From Streptomyces sp. NRRL F-5126 (GTDB lineage Bacteria; Actinomycetota; Actinomycetes; Streptomycetales; Streptomycetaceae), in contig NZ_JOFZ01000004.1 of assembly GCF_000721265.1 (NCBI RefSeq), forward strand, positions 558,001-622,000: a stretch of 64,000 nucleotides of DNA, in the 5' to 3' direction. Within the stretch, counting starts at the first letter, position 1. Each line of letters opens with the position of its first letter. The translations under genes were made by a program, and so were the position numbers. The notes beneath the pieces are model-generated. The model saw nothing but the letters and a program-made list of their open reading frames with translations. It was not told where the DNA came from and did no database searches. Of the stretch, positions 34,232 to 44,961 are shown in pieces.

Positions 34232-35002
34232 ATGCCTTCTCGTGCCCTGAGCTTCGGTGCCGTGTCCGAGGCGTACGAGCGGTTCCGTCCCGGGTATCCC
34301 GAGGAACTCTGTGACACGGTGATGGCTTACGCGGGACGTCCCGTGGCAAGCGCCCTCGAGATCGGTGCGGGGACCGGGAAGGCGACCCGCCTCTTCGCCC
34401 GACGGGGTATCAGGATCACCGCGACGGATCCTGACGGCGCCATGCTCGCCGAACTGCGCAAACACGTCCCCGGGAACGTCGAAACGGTGCGGGCCGCGTT
34501 CGAGGAGGTGCGGCCCGACGCGCGTCATGGGCTGGTCTGTGCCGCGGCGTCCCTGCACTGGACCGACCGGGAGGGCCGATGGCCGCGGGTGGCGGCCCTG
34601 CTGGAGCCGGGCGGCGTGTTCGCGTCGTTCGGCGGGCCGGTCGGGCTCGCCGATGCGGCCGTGGCGCAAAGGGTGCGTGCGGCGAGGGCGCCGTTTCTGG
34701 AGAGCGACGACGTCCCGTCCCCGGACGGCACGTCTCCGTCGTCGGACATGCAGTGGCCGGGAACGGAACTCGTAAGGTCCGCATGGTTCACCGACGTCCG
34801 GCAGTCGGTGATCGAACGGCGGCTGACGATGACCGCACGCGACTACGTCGGCCATCTCTCCACCGTCTCGGCCTACCTCGCGCTGCCGGGCCCGCAGCGG
34901 GAGCAGTTGTTCCGCGAGATCCTGGGGGTGCTGCCGGGGACGGTCGAGGTCGACGCGGACATCACCGTCCACCTCGCGCGTCGGCGCCGCGGACTCATTT
35001 GA
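34232..35002 (+). CDS. Class I SAM-dependent methyltransferase
   Basis: 256 residues. The opening LSFGAVSEAYERFRPGYPEE is the same subgroup as the gene at 10107, followed by motif I ALEIGAGTGKATRLFARRG, TATDPDGAML, AAASLHWTDRE and LLEPGGVFASFGGP. It lies 32 bp after the flavin hydroxylase on the same strand, so methylation of the hydroxylated product is possible. The last 8 bases overlap the end of the convergent crcB-like gene. Confidence 0.85.
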   Translation: MPSRALSFGAVSEAYERFRPGYPEELCDTVMAYAGRPVASALEIGAGTGKATRLFARRGIRITATDPDGAMLAELRKHVPGNVETVRAAFEEVRPDARHGLVCAAASLHWTDREGRWPRVAALLEPGGVFASFGGPVGLADAAVAQRVRAARAPFLESDDVPSPDGTSPSSDMQWPGTELVRSAWFTDVRQSVIERRLTMTARDYVGHLSTVSAYLALPGPQREQLFREILGVLPGTVEVDADITVHLARRRRGLI

Positions 35003-35345
35003 CCACCAGGAACACCCCGGCCGCCGACGCCATCAGCCCGACGAGCCAGCCCGCCACCGCCTCGGCCAGGGCCATGCCGCGCCGGCCCGTGCGGAAGATC
35101 CGGGCGGTCTCGTAGCCGCAGACGCTGAACAGCGTGATCGCCGCGCCGAGAGCCGTCGTCGCGCTGCCCGCGCCCTGCCGGTACGCCCAGCCCGACAGCG
35201 CGCCAAGAAGCAGGCAGCCGAGGAAGTTCAGCGCGAACGGGCCCCCGCGGCCGGGCCGCCGCAGGCGCGTCTGCAGGCCCTTCTCCGTCACGTAGCGCAG
35301 CGAGCCGCCGGCGAGAGCGCCGAACAGCGTCAGGAGCAGCGGCAT
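34995..35345 (-). CDS. crcB: CrcB/FluC-like fluoride channel protein
   Basis: 116 residues from ATG 35345 with GGAGG upstream. There are four hydrophobic segments; LFGALAGGSLRYVTEKG near the N-terminus and GPFALNFLGCLLLGALSGW match the FluC signatures (GGxxGAxxRY and TLxVNxxGxFxxG). The usual T-T-F-S-T-F-S pore loop appears degenerate (LFSVCGYETARIF). FluC works as a dual-topology dimer exporting fluoride; actinomycetes often carry two tandem copies, but only one is visible here, so it may be a solitary or partner-less copy. Convergent with the methyltransferase. Confidence 0.82.
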   Translation of the reverse strand: MPLLLTLFGALAGGSLRYVTEKGLQTRLRRPGRGGPFALNFLGCLLLGALSGWAYRQGAGSATTALGAAITLFSVCGYETARIFRTGRRGMALAEAVAGWLVGLMASAAGVFLVVK

Positions 35346-35524
35346 CGGGGCCTCCCCGTGGTGGCGACAGCAGGCCGCCGGACCATAGCGCTGCCCACGG
35401 CCGGCGGGCGCCCGCCACTGCGCAGTGGTCCGCGCGCCCCACCGGACGGGCCAAACGGCCACCCGTTCGGCGTGCCGCGCCACGGGGTCAGGCCCGGTGC
35501 CGAGGGCGCAGCGCGGGCCGCCCA

Positions 35525-35660
35525 CGGCCGGCTCGCGGCGCAGCCGCGGTGCCGTGCGGTACAGCCTGAGCGTGGACCCGGGGTCTCCGTCCCGCGCCTC
35601 GACGGACAGAGCGGCGAACGACTCCGGCTGCGGCAGAGGTGAGCGCCACCCGGCAACGCC
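35525..35660 (-). pseudogene. Remnant of a GH13 alpha-glucosidase C-terminal region
   Basis: On the minus strand one frame reads WRSPLPQPESFAALSVEAR and then DGDPGSTLRLYRTAPRLRRE. This is the W-x-PQP-x-x-x-x-x-x-VE-x-x-x-DP-x-S-x-L-x-LYR-x-x-LRLR block near the end of GH13 alpha-glucosidases such as oligo-1,6-glucosidase. There is no start, no catalytic domain and no plausible gene around it. It is therefore a leftover of a deleted gene between the crcB-like gene and the beta-propeller gene. Confidence 0.6.
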
Positions 35661-35700
35661 AACAGCGGCGCCGCGGCGGCTCGTACTCCAGGCCTCGTGT

Positions 35701-35799
35701 CCCGTCGGCGGCGAGCGCCGCGAGGTCCGTGCCCTCGTTCAGGGTGGTGTCCTCGACGGGGCCGCCGAGCCGCTGGTCCAGGATGTCGACGGCGAGGAT
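35701..35799 (-). other. Orphan protein-like fragment
   Basis: One minus-strand frame reads ILAVDILDQRLGGPVEDTTL and continues NEGTDLAALAADG, which looks more protein-like than the surrounding Arg/Pro-rich translations. It has no start and sits in a different frame from the GH13 remnant. I do not recognise the family. The rest of 35346-35861 holds nothing I can support. Confidence 0.25.
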
Positions 35800-35861
35800 C
35801 GGCCTGCAGCCCGCGGCCGGACCCGGTCGTCGACGAGCAGCGCGAGGCGTGTGACTGGCCA

Positions 35862-37739
35862 CTAGCGCCCCGCGAGCGAACCGCCTCCCTGGCCACGGCC
35901 ATGACCGTGGCCACGGCCGTGCGCCGCCGGCTGCGGCGTGAGCGTCAATGTCTGCTCCGCCGCCGTGCGCGCCCCGCCGACGCTGCTGCCGCTGGTGTCG
36001 GTCCAGGAACGCACCGGCGTCGTCTCGGCAAGCCGGCCGGCGTGCGACGACAGGCCGATCACCAGGCCGCTGTACCGGTTGACCAGCCGGTACGTCCTCG
36101 CGGATCCCTTGCCCGCAGGCGTGCTGGGAATGACGAACCACTGCTGCCCGACGGTCGGGCCTGCGGACGGGGCGGCGGTCACGGTGGGACTCGCGCCCCA
36201 GGCGCGGCCCGCCGTGGAGGTCGAGTCGACGCCCAGCAGCCCGCCGGTGGCGGCGTTCGTGATGCGGTACGAACCGTCCCCGTCCGGCGCGAACGTCCAC
36301 GCGTCATGGCCGGAACCGGTGGCCCAGGCCCGTGACGTGGTGGCGGAGCCGTGGGCAGCCTGGGCCAGGAACCGGCCGTCGCCCGACGCGATGCGGTACG
36401 TCCCGCCGGACCTCACCGGCGCGGCGGGCGCGGACGAACCGATCGTGACGTTCACGTACTCGCTGGAGGAGCCGTCCGAGCAGCCGAACGAGCAGTACGA
36501 GCGGAACGTCCTGCCGACGATCGCTGAGCTGGTCCTGTTCGTGCCGTCGAGGAACCAGCGGTACCAGGACGCCGTGGTGTAGCCGCTGCCCGTGTCGCCG
36601 ATCGGGAACCACTTCTGCGTCGACAGGTCGCGGCTGGCGTAGTAGTGCTGCGGTTCCGAGCCGTCCTGGTTGACGGCCTGCGGCTCGCCGATGTACAGCC
36701 CCAGATAGGCGTCGTAGGTGATGTCCATGACGAACAGCGGTGACGTGGGCGGCATGGTGCCCGCGGCGACCTGCTGGCTGACCGTGCCGCTGTTGTGCGG
36801 GTCGTACTCCTTGGCCGTGGGCGTGTAGCCGGTGGTGCTGCCGGCGCCGACCGGCACCATGTTGCTCTCCTTGCCGCCCACCCCCGGCTGCGACCAGGAG
36901 CCGTCGTACCACTTGTGCCACGAGCCGGGCGCCATCTTGGCGGAGATGGGCGCACGGGCGACGTGGGCCTGGAAGGCCTTCCAGGTGCCGCCCTTCTCCA
37001 CGACCCGCGAGCCGTAGTAGACGTAGAAGTACCCGGAGGCGGTATCGACGAACAGCCGCGGGTCGCCGTCGCCGTAGTAGTACGTCTGCTGCGGGAAGGC
37101 GTCCTTGTCGCCCCGCACGGTGCTGTACGGCGAGGTGATGACATGGTTCTTGATGGTCCAGGTCCTGCCCTGGTCCGTGGAGAGCGCGAAGTCGATCGCG
37201 TCGTAGTGGATGCCGTCGCCGAACGGCTGCGGTGTGAACTCGTTGTGCACCAGGCCGTACCAGTCGCCGGTGTCCGGATCGACCCACACGCCTGCCAGGT
37301 CGCAGAAGTTGCGCTGCGAGTAGCTCGATCCCGCGGGCGGGAAGGTGGCCTCCTTGCCCGTCGGGCTGTTGTTGCACCGCGAGGTGGTGTCGTTGTTCCT
37401 GTCCTGCGGATCGGCCGGGTCGGCGGCGTCGCTGATCGCGCTGGAGCGGGTGGCGGTGTCGAAGTCGCCGCCGGTGAAGAAGTTCCACTGGCGGCTCGCG
37501 GTCGCGCCGTAGAGGGAGTGCGACTGCTGGTAGTAGAAGGTGCCGTCCTTGTCGATGTAGGAGGCGGCCGGTGTGTCGTCGGGGTTGCTCCAGGTGCCCT
37601 TGGCGCCCACGGTGACGGTGTACGTGGGGGAGGGGCCGGACGGGGCGGCCGACGCGGGAGGCGTGACCGCCATGCCGCCCACCAGGGTCAGGGCCGTGGC
37701 GACGACGGTGCCGAGCAGTGTCTTGCGTTGAACTGCCAC
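35862..37739 (-). CDS. Secreted beta-propeller protein with ricin-type lectin domain
   Basis: 625 residues from GTG 37739 (GGAGAAGGAG upstream). Sec signal to about residue 32 (TPPASAAPS). Residues about 35-460 look like a five-bladed beta-propeller, with one Asp-box (STDQGRTW), WVDPDTGDWYGLVHNEF, YYGDGDPRLFVD and HNSGTVSQQVAAG. A C-terminal ricin-B or CBM13-like region at about 470-600 follows (GDGRFLAQAA, DGSYRITNAATGGLLGVDS, RLVNRYSGLVIGL), ending in a His/Gly-rich tail (HGRGHGHGRGQGGG). The propeller suggests a furanosidase or sialidase-like glycosidase, but no family catalytic set is clear. It lies downstream of the GH35 gene on the same strand. Confidence 0.75.
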   Translation of the reverse strand: MAVQRKTLLGTVVATALTLVGGMAVTPPASAAPSGPSPTYTVTVGAKGTWSNPDDTPAASYIDKDGTFYYQQSHSLYGATASRQWNFFTGGDFDTATRSSAISDAADPADPQDRNNDTTSRCNNSPTGKEATFPPAGSSYSQRNFCDLAGVWVDPDTGDWYGLVHNEFTPQPFGDGIHYDAIDFALSTDQGRTWTIKNHVITSPYSTVRGDKDAFPQQTYYYGDGDPRLFVDTASGYFYVYYGSRVVEKGGTWKAFQAHVARAPISAKMAPGSWHKWYDGSWSQPGVGGKESNMVPVGAGSTTGYTPTAKEYDPHNSGTVSQQVAAGTMPPTSPLFVMDITYDAYLGLYIGEPQAVNQDGSEPQHYYASRDLSTQKWFPIGDTGSGYTTASWYRWFLDGTNRTSSAIVGRTFRSYCSFGCSDGSSSEYVNVTIGSSAPAAPVRSGGTYRIASGDGRFLAQAAHGSATTSRAWATGSGHDAWTFAPDGDGSYRITNAATGGLLGVDSTSTAGRAWGASPTVTAAPSAGPTVGQQWFVIPSTPAGKGSARTYRLVNRYSGLVIGLSSHAGRLAETTPVRSWTDTSGSSVGGARTAAEQTLTLTPQPAAHGRGHGHGRGQGGGSLAGR

Positions 37740-37857
37740 AGGTACTCCTTCTCCTTCGCAGGGGGCCGCGCCGGCCCCTCGTTGTGCGGTGCCGGCCCGG
37801 CGTCGGCCGGGCACGGGTGGGCGGCTTGCCGGGCAGGGCCTTCGTGCGTCCCCGCCG

Positions 37858-39681
37858 TCATCCGAACGTCTCGACGTACTCCTCGGCCGGGCCGAGCTCC
37901 GGGCCGTCGAGGAGCGCGAGGTGGTCGCCGCGCCGTTCGAGCTCCAGCACGGTGAGCGTGTTGTGCCCGGTGTGCAGGAAGGGTCCGGGCAGGTAGAGCG
38001 CGGTCTGCGGTCCGACGTCCCAGTAGCGCCCGAGCAGGCTGCCGCCCACCCAGACGAAGCCCTTGGTGAATCCGGGCAGGGCGAGGAAGGTGTCGGCGGC
38101 CTCCGTGACGTGCAGGTCGGCGGTCGCGAATCCGGCCGTGCCGCCAGGCGGCGCTGAGGACACGGCGCGTGCCGTGTCCTGCGGCGCCCACTCGTCCAGT
38201 GGCAGCCTGTACATGGTCCAGCCGTGCACCAGGCGGCGTTCCACCCGTACGCCCCCGAGTATGCCCTTGCCCTGGCCCAGCAGCGGGCCGTAGTTGATCC
38301 GTCCCTGGTTCTCCACCAGCAACTCGAGCCGTACGCGCGTCCCGTTGCCCGACAGGGTGAACGCCGCGGTCTCGCGGTCGAGCACGGCGACGGGCCGGCT
38401 GTCCGCGAATACCTGCGCGCGGTCGTGCAGGCCCGTCACGGTGATCTCGTGCTCGCCGGGCGGCAGCAGCGGCCGGGCCTCGTACAGCACCAGGCCCGCG
38501 GACTGGCCGAGTTCCTCGAAGCTGAGCGGGCCAGGCGCGTGCACCGGCTCTGACATGGTCCGCAGCGCCTCCAGCAGCGCCGCGCCGCGCGTCACCGGCA
38601 GGGTCCGCGGCTCCAGCCTCGGTGGATCGGCGGGCGGCGGTGGCGCGGGGACACCGTTCAGAGTGGTCAGCCTCTCGCGCAGGGCGAAGAACTTGGGCGT
38701 GAGCGCGCCGTGTTCGGCGATGGGCGCGTCGGAGTCGTAGCTGGTGACGGTGGGCCGGATGGCCGCACCGTCATGATTGGCGCCGGCCCACAGCCCGAAG
38801 TTCGTGCCACCGTGCGCCATGTACAGGCTCACCGACCCGTCGGCCGCCACGACGCCTTCCATGGCGCGTGCCGCGCTGCCGGCCGACCTGACATGGTGCT
38901 TCTCGCCCCAGTGGTCGAACCATCCGCCCCACAACTCGGCGCACAGGAAGGGCTCCCCGGGGCGCCGCGAGCGCAGCAGCGCCGCCGCGTCCCTTGGCCG
39001 CGAGCCGAACGTCACGGCCGCCAGCTCGTCGGGGAGTGTGCCGCCGTCGAGCATCAGGGGAGTCGGGCCGTCGGCCGTGTAGAGCAGTTCGGTGATGCCA
39101 CGGCCGACCAGGGCGTCGCGCACCCAGCGGACGTACGCCTCGTCGTCGCCGTAGCTGCCGTACTCGTTCTCGATCTGCATCGCCACGATCGGCCCGCCCC
39201 TCGCGGCCTGCAACGGTGCCAGGCGCGGGAGGAGCTCGTCGAACCAGTGCCCCACCGCGTCGAGGAAGGGCGCATGCGAGGTGCGTGGGCGCATGCCCGG
39301 CCGTCCCGTCAGCCAGGTCGGCAGCCCGCCGTTGTCCCACTCGGCGCAGATGTACGGGCCAGGCCGCACGATGACGTCGAGGCCCTCCTCCTGCGCCAGC
39401 CGGGCGAACCGTGCCACGTCGCGCCGGCCGTCGAAGCGCGCCCGGCCGGGCGACGGCTCGTGGAAGTTCCACGGGACGTACGTGTCCACGGTGTTGAGTC
39501 CGAGCGCTGCCACTCGCCGCAGGCGGTCCGGCCAGTGATCGGGGTGGACGCGGAAGTAGTGCAGGGAGCCGGCGAGGATGCGGTGAGGCCGGCCGTCACG
39601 CAGGAACACGCCGCCCGAGCGGGTGAGCGCGGGCGCCGGGTGCTCGGCGGGTGCGGCGGACGCTGGGAGTGGGGCGGTCAC
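37858..39681 (-). CDS. GH35 beta-galactosidase
   Basis: 607 residues from GTG 39681. The GH35 active-site signature GPYICAEWDNGGLPTWL is at about residues 107-123. The acid/base is Glu173 in QIENEYGSYG and the nucleophile is Glu249 in CAELWGGWFDHWG. A C-terminal jelly-roll region (LLVENQGRINYGPLLGQGKG) completes the family layout. No signal peptide is visible, so it is probably cytoplasmic and splits imported galactosides. Its start overlaps the stop (GTGA) of a leftover sugar-permease fragment, showing that it once formed an operon with a CUT1 transporter that is now missing. The divergent lacI gene at 39982 is its likely regulator. Confidence 0.93.
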   Translation of the reverse strand: MTAPLPASAAPAEHPAPALTRSGGVFLRDGRPHRILAGSLHYFRVHPDHWPDRLRRVAALGLNTVDTYVPWNFHEPSPGRARFDGRRDVARFARLAQEEGLDVIVRPGPYICAEWDNGGLPTWLTGRPGMRPRTSHAPFLDAVGHWFDELLPRLAPLQAARGGPIVAMQIENEYGSYGDDEAYVRWVRDALVGRGITELLYTADGPTPLMLDGGTLPDELAAVTFGSRPRDAAALLRSRRPGEPFLCAELWGGWFDHWGEKHHVRSAGSAARAMEGVVAADGSVSLYMAHGGTNFGLWAGANHDGAAIRPTVTSYDSDAPIAEHGALTPKFFALRERLTTLNGVPAPPPPADPPRLEPRTLPVTRGAALLEALRTMSEPVHAPGPLSFEELGQSAGLVLYEARPLLPPGEHEITVTGLHDRAQVFADSRPVAVLDRETAAFTLSGNGTRVRLELLVENQGRINYGPLLGQGKGILGGVRVERRLVHGWTMYRLPLDEWAPQDTARAVSSAPPGGTAGFATADLHVTEAADTFLALPGFTKGFVWVGGSLLGRYWDVGPQTALYLPGPFLHTGHNTLTVLELERRGDHLALLDGPELGPAEEYVETFG

Positions 39682-39755
39682 TTGACGGCTCCGGCGGTCA
39701 GGCCCGCACGCCGGATGCGACGCAGGGCGAAAAAGGCGACCACGAGGGGGGACGA
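39678..39755 (-). pseudogene. 3' scar of a CUT1 sugar ABC permease (MalG-like)
   Basis: The last 25 or so codons before TGA 39680-39678 read PSSPLVVAFFALRRIRRAG and LTAGAVK, the normal C-terminal end of MalG-type permeases (PLLVLFLLLQR-x-x-x-x-GLTAGAVKG). Upstream of this the frame turns into unrelated Arg/Cys/Ser-rich sequence. So the permease, and presumably MalF and binding-protein genes, were removed by a deletion ending here. Confidence 0.65.
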
Positions 39756-39842
39756 CGGACTTCCGCTACTCCGGCAATTGCGGCAATGAGCTGATCTCCC
39801 GGCCTCGGACCTGGGTGCTGACGGCTGAACTATTGCAGAGAA

Positions 39843-39856
39843 TGTTATCGATGCCA
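39843..39856. promoter_or_regulatory. LacI-type operator TGTTATCGATGCCA
   Basis: A 14-bp near-palindrome centred on the CG of ATCGAT, differing from TGTTATCGATAACA at two positions. It lies between the deletion scar and the lacI gene at 39982, in an AT-rich promoter patch. It is distinct from the GACAACGTTGTC group, so it is probably the operator of the local LacI. Confidence 0.6.
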
Positions 39857-39981
39857 ATGAGTGGGAGTGCCGAACAAAGCACGCCTCAACCATGGAGCGA
39901 GACATGCATGATGGCGATATCATGGGGCTTCCACCTATCCGAGTGACCGACGCATCCGACGAGTGGACGAGCAAGGGACCC

Positions 39982-41025
39982 ATGGCGAAGCGCAGTGACG
40001 GCGGGGAGCGGCCGCCCGGGATGGCGGACGTCGCCAGGGTTGCCGGGGTGTCGGCGCAGACCGTGTCGCGAGTCCTGTCGGACCACCCCAACGTGCAGGC
40101 CAAGACCCGCGCGAAGGTCCTGGCGGCGGTCGGCCAACTCGGCTACCGCAGGAACAACGCCGCGCGCATGCTGTCCTCAGGACGCAGCCGCACCATCGGC
40201 GTGGTCACTCTCCAGACCGACTTCTACTCGCGCGCGGCCGTCACCTCGGGCATCGAGAACGCGGCCAGGGCCGCCGGGTACGCCGTCAGCACGGCGACGA
40301 CCGCCTCCCTCGACACCTCCGCCATCGGCAGCGCACTGTCCCGCCTCGCCGACCAGGGCGTGGACGGCGTCATCCTGTCGGTGCCGCTCATCCACACCAG
40401 TGAACGGATCGAGCAGCTCACCCGCTCCACGCCCACCGTCGCCATCGACGGATCCCGTACCGACGCCACCGAGGTCGTCGCCATCGACCAGACACTCGCC
40501 GCCCGCCTCGCGACGCGGCACCTGCTGGACCTCGGGCACGACACCGTCTGGCACATCGCGGGCCCGGGCCAGTGGCTGGAGGCCGCGAGCCGCCGCGACG
40601 GCTGGCGCGCGACGCTGGAGGCCGCGGGGCGCCCCGTCCCACCACCGCTGGAAGGCGACTGGTCCCCGGCCTCCGGCTACCGCAGCGGCCTCGTGCTGGC
40701 ACGCATCCGGGACGCCACAGCGGTCTTCGTGGCCAGCGACGAGATGGCCTTCGGGGTGATCAGGGCACTGCGCGAACTGGGCAGACGGGTCCCCGAGGAG
40801 ATCTCGGTCGTCGGCACCGACGACATCGAACTCGCGGAGTACTGCTCGCCACCGCTGACCACGGTCGCCCAGCCCTTCGCCCGGATGGGCGCGCTCGCCG
40901 TCGCGCACCTGCTGCGTCACCTCGCCGACCCGGGCGCACTGCCGGAACCGGCCTCGGTGGAACCGCGGTTGGTCGTACGCGCGAGCACCGCGCCGCCCTC
41001 CCGGGCCCCCGTCCCGCACCAGTAG
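39982..41025 (+). CDS. LacI family regulator (GH35 locus)
   Basis: 347 residues from ATG 39982 (AAGGGA upstream); an earlier ATG at 39892 would add a 30-residue low-complexity extension. HTH MADVARVAGVSAQTVSRVLS followed by RRNNAARMLSSGRSRTIGVV and a sugar-binding core (FVASDEMAFGVIRALRELG, VVGTDDIELAEYCSPPLTTV). It is divergent from the GH35 gene and likely responds to galactosides. Its recognition helix (SAQTVSRVL) differs from the other LacI of the window (SVKTVSNVV), in line with two different operator types. Confidence 0.9.
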   Translation: MAKRSDGGERPPGMADVARVAGVSAQTVSRVLSDHPNVQAKTRAKVLAAVGQLGYRRNNAARMLSSGRSRTIGVVTLQTDFYSRAAVTSGIENAARAAGYAVSTATTASLDTSAIGSALSRLADQGVDGVILSVPLIHTSERIEQLTRSTPTVAIDGSRTDATEVVAIDQTLAARLATRHLLDLGHDTVWHIAGPGQWLEAASRRDGWRATLEAAGRPVPPPLEGDWSPASGYRSGLVLARIRDATAVFVASDEMAFGVIRALRELGRRVPEEISVVGTDDIELAEYCSPPLTTVAQPFARMGALAVAHLLRHLADPGALPEPASVEPRLVVRASTAPPSRAPVPHQ

Positions 41026-41074
41026 CGGACACATCCTGACCGCTGTGCCTGAGAGCCTGTCCCTCGAACGGGAC

Positions 41075-41091
41075 GACCGCGATGCGCGGTC
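41075..41091 (+). terminator. Short hairpin after lacI
   Basis: A 7-bp perfect stem GACCGCG/CGCGGTC with an ATG loop, 50 bases past the lacI stop. Confidence 0.45.
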
Positions 41092-41112
41092 GCACGGAAG
41101 GAAGGCGGAAAC

Positions 41113-41268
41113 GTGACGGTGAGGACACGCAGCGGCCGGCTCGCCGGCAGGGACGCGGCAGTGCGGCCAGGCCCGCCCGAAGCGCCGGGCGGCGTCAACA
41201 CCGCCCCCGCAGGCGGGCCCGAGCCCGAGTCCGAGGACCGGCACGCGTGCGCGGCGGTGACACGATGA
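41113..41268 (+). CDS. Small ORF translationally coupled to the AlkZ-like gene
   Basis: 51 codons from GTG 41113, preceded by GGAAGGAAGGCGGAAAC, a good ribosome binding site. It ends in TGA at 41266-41268, overlapping the ATG of the next gene (ATGA). The peptide is Arg-rich at the start, then Pro/Gly/Glu-rich with no motif. It could be a short leader that sets translation of the glycosylase gene, or a fragment. No family is recognised. Confidence 0.4.
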   Translation: MTVRTRSGRLAGRDAAVRPGPPEAPGGVNTAPAGGPEPESEDRHACAAVTR

Positions 41269-42365
41269 CCGTTCTCAGCACCCGCGCCCTGGGCCGCGCC
41301 ACGCTCGCCCGCCAGTTGCTGCTCGACCGCGCCGACGTACCCGTCCTCGACGCCGTCGCGCACCTTGGCGGCCTGCAGGCCCAGGAGCCGCAGGAACCCT
41401 TCACCGGACTCTGGTCGCGGCTGCGCGGGTTCGACCCGTCCGCGCTCTCGGACCTGCTGACCGGCAGGCGCGTGGTGAGGACCCACCTCATGCGCCGGAC
41501 CGTCCACCTCGTCACCGCCGAGGACGCCCTGGCCTGGCGATCGCGCCACGACACGATGCTGCGCCAGAGGGTGCTGGGGGCCTACCGCCGCGAGCTCGAC
41601 GGAGTGGACCTCGACGAACTCGCCGCCGCCGGGCGGGCGGTCATGGCCGACGGCGAGGCCCGCTCGATGACCTCACTCGCACGCGAGCTCGCCGGCCGCT
41701 GGCCGTCGCCGGGGCCGCGGGCACTGGGCGAGATGCTGGTCGCCGCACTCATCCCGATGGCCCAGCAGCCACCCCGCGGCCTGTGGCGCACGAAGGGCGC
41801 GGTGCGCAACGTCCCGCTCTCCTCCTGGCTCGGACGCGAGGTCGACCCACCCGACCGCGGCGGCACCGACGCGGTCGGCAGGCAGCTGGTGCGGCGATAC
41901 CTGGCAGCGTTCGGACCCGCCGCGTCGGCCGACCTGCGCGCGTGGTGCGGCCTGGCGGGGCTGCCGGCCGCGGTCGCCGCGATCCGCGAGGAACTGGTCG
42001 CTTTCCGCGACGAGCGCGGCCGGGAGCTGCTCGACCTGCCCGGTGCGCCGCGGCCCGACCCCGCGACGCCCGCCCCGGTGCGGTTCCTGCCGGCGTACGA
42101 CAACGCGCTCCTCGGCTACCAGGACCGCGGCCGGATCGTCGATGACGCCCACCGCGGCCTGTCGGTCGCCGGCGCCCGCGTGGTCCTGGTCGACGGCAGG
42201 GTCGCCGCCACCTGGAGCGTCGAGGCCGGCACCGTCGCCGTCACACCGCTCGGCCGCTGGTCACCGGGCGAACGCGACGCCGTGGCAGAGGAGGGGCGGG
42301 CGCTCGCGTCCTTCCTCTCCGACCACGGAAGCGACCGCGTGGAGATCGCCGCTCCTGCCCGCTGA
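41265..42365 (+). CDS. AlkZ-like (YcaQ/HTH_42 superfamily) winged-helix DNA glycosylase
   Basis: 366 residues from ATG 41265. It has the tandem winged-helix fold of the HTH_42 superfamily. The catalytic-type motif Gln38-Ala-Gln40 is visible in GGLQAQEPQEPF, at the place of the QxQ motif of the azinomycin-resistance glycosylase AlkZ. Further family pieces are VVRTHLMRRTVHLV near residue 72, RNVPLSSWLGRE and RFLPAYDNALLGYQDR. Such enzymes excise bulky alkylated bases and can unhook DNA crosslinks. It is followed 100 bp later by a UvrA paralogue, supporting a DNA-damage resistance pair. Coupled to a small upstream ORF. Confidence 0.82.
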   Translation: MTVLSTRALGRATLARQLLLDRADVPVLDAVAHLGGLQAQEPQEPFTGLWSRLRGFDPSALSDLLTGRRVVRTHLMRRTVHLVTAEDALAWRSRHDTMLRQRVLGAYRRELDGVDLDELAAAGRAVMADGEARSMTSLARELAGRWPSPGPRALGEMLVAALIPMAQQPPRGLWRTKGAVRNVPLSSWLGREVDPPDRGGTDAVGRQLVRRYLAAFGPAASADLRAWCGLAGLPAAVAAIREELVAFRDERGRELLDLPGAPRPDPATPAPVRFLPAYDNALLGYQDRGRIVDDAHRGLSVAGARVVLVDGRVAATWSVEAGTVAVTPLGRWSPGERDAVAEEGRALASFLSDHGSDRVEIAAPAR

Positions 42366-42465
42366 ACGTGTGCCCGGCACGGCGGGACCGCCGGTTAGGC
42401 TCGTAGCCGGCCGACCGGGCCCCGCCTCGTAGCCGGTACGGCGCCGCCTGAGAGAGGGAGACACG

Positions 42466-44922
<2,457 letters not shown>

Positions 44923-44961
44923 GCGCGGATCACCGAGTCTGCCGCGAGCAGGCGCGCCGTG

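Noticed and set aside
35862..37739. Classical GH33 sialidase identity for the beta-propeller protein, which would complete the sialic acid pathway
   Set aside because: Only one Asp-box is visible and no FRIP motif or arginine triad could be placed, so a sialidase call is not supported.
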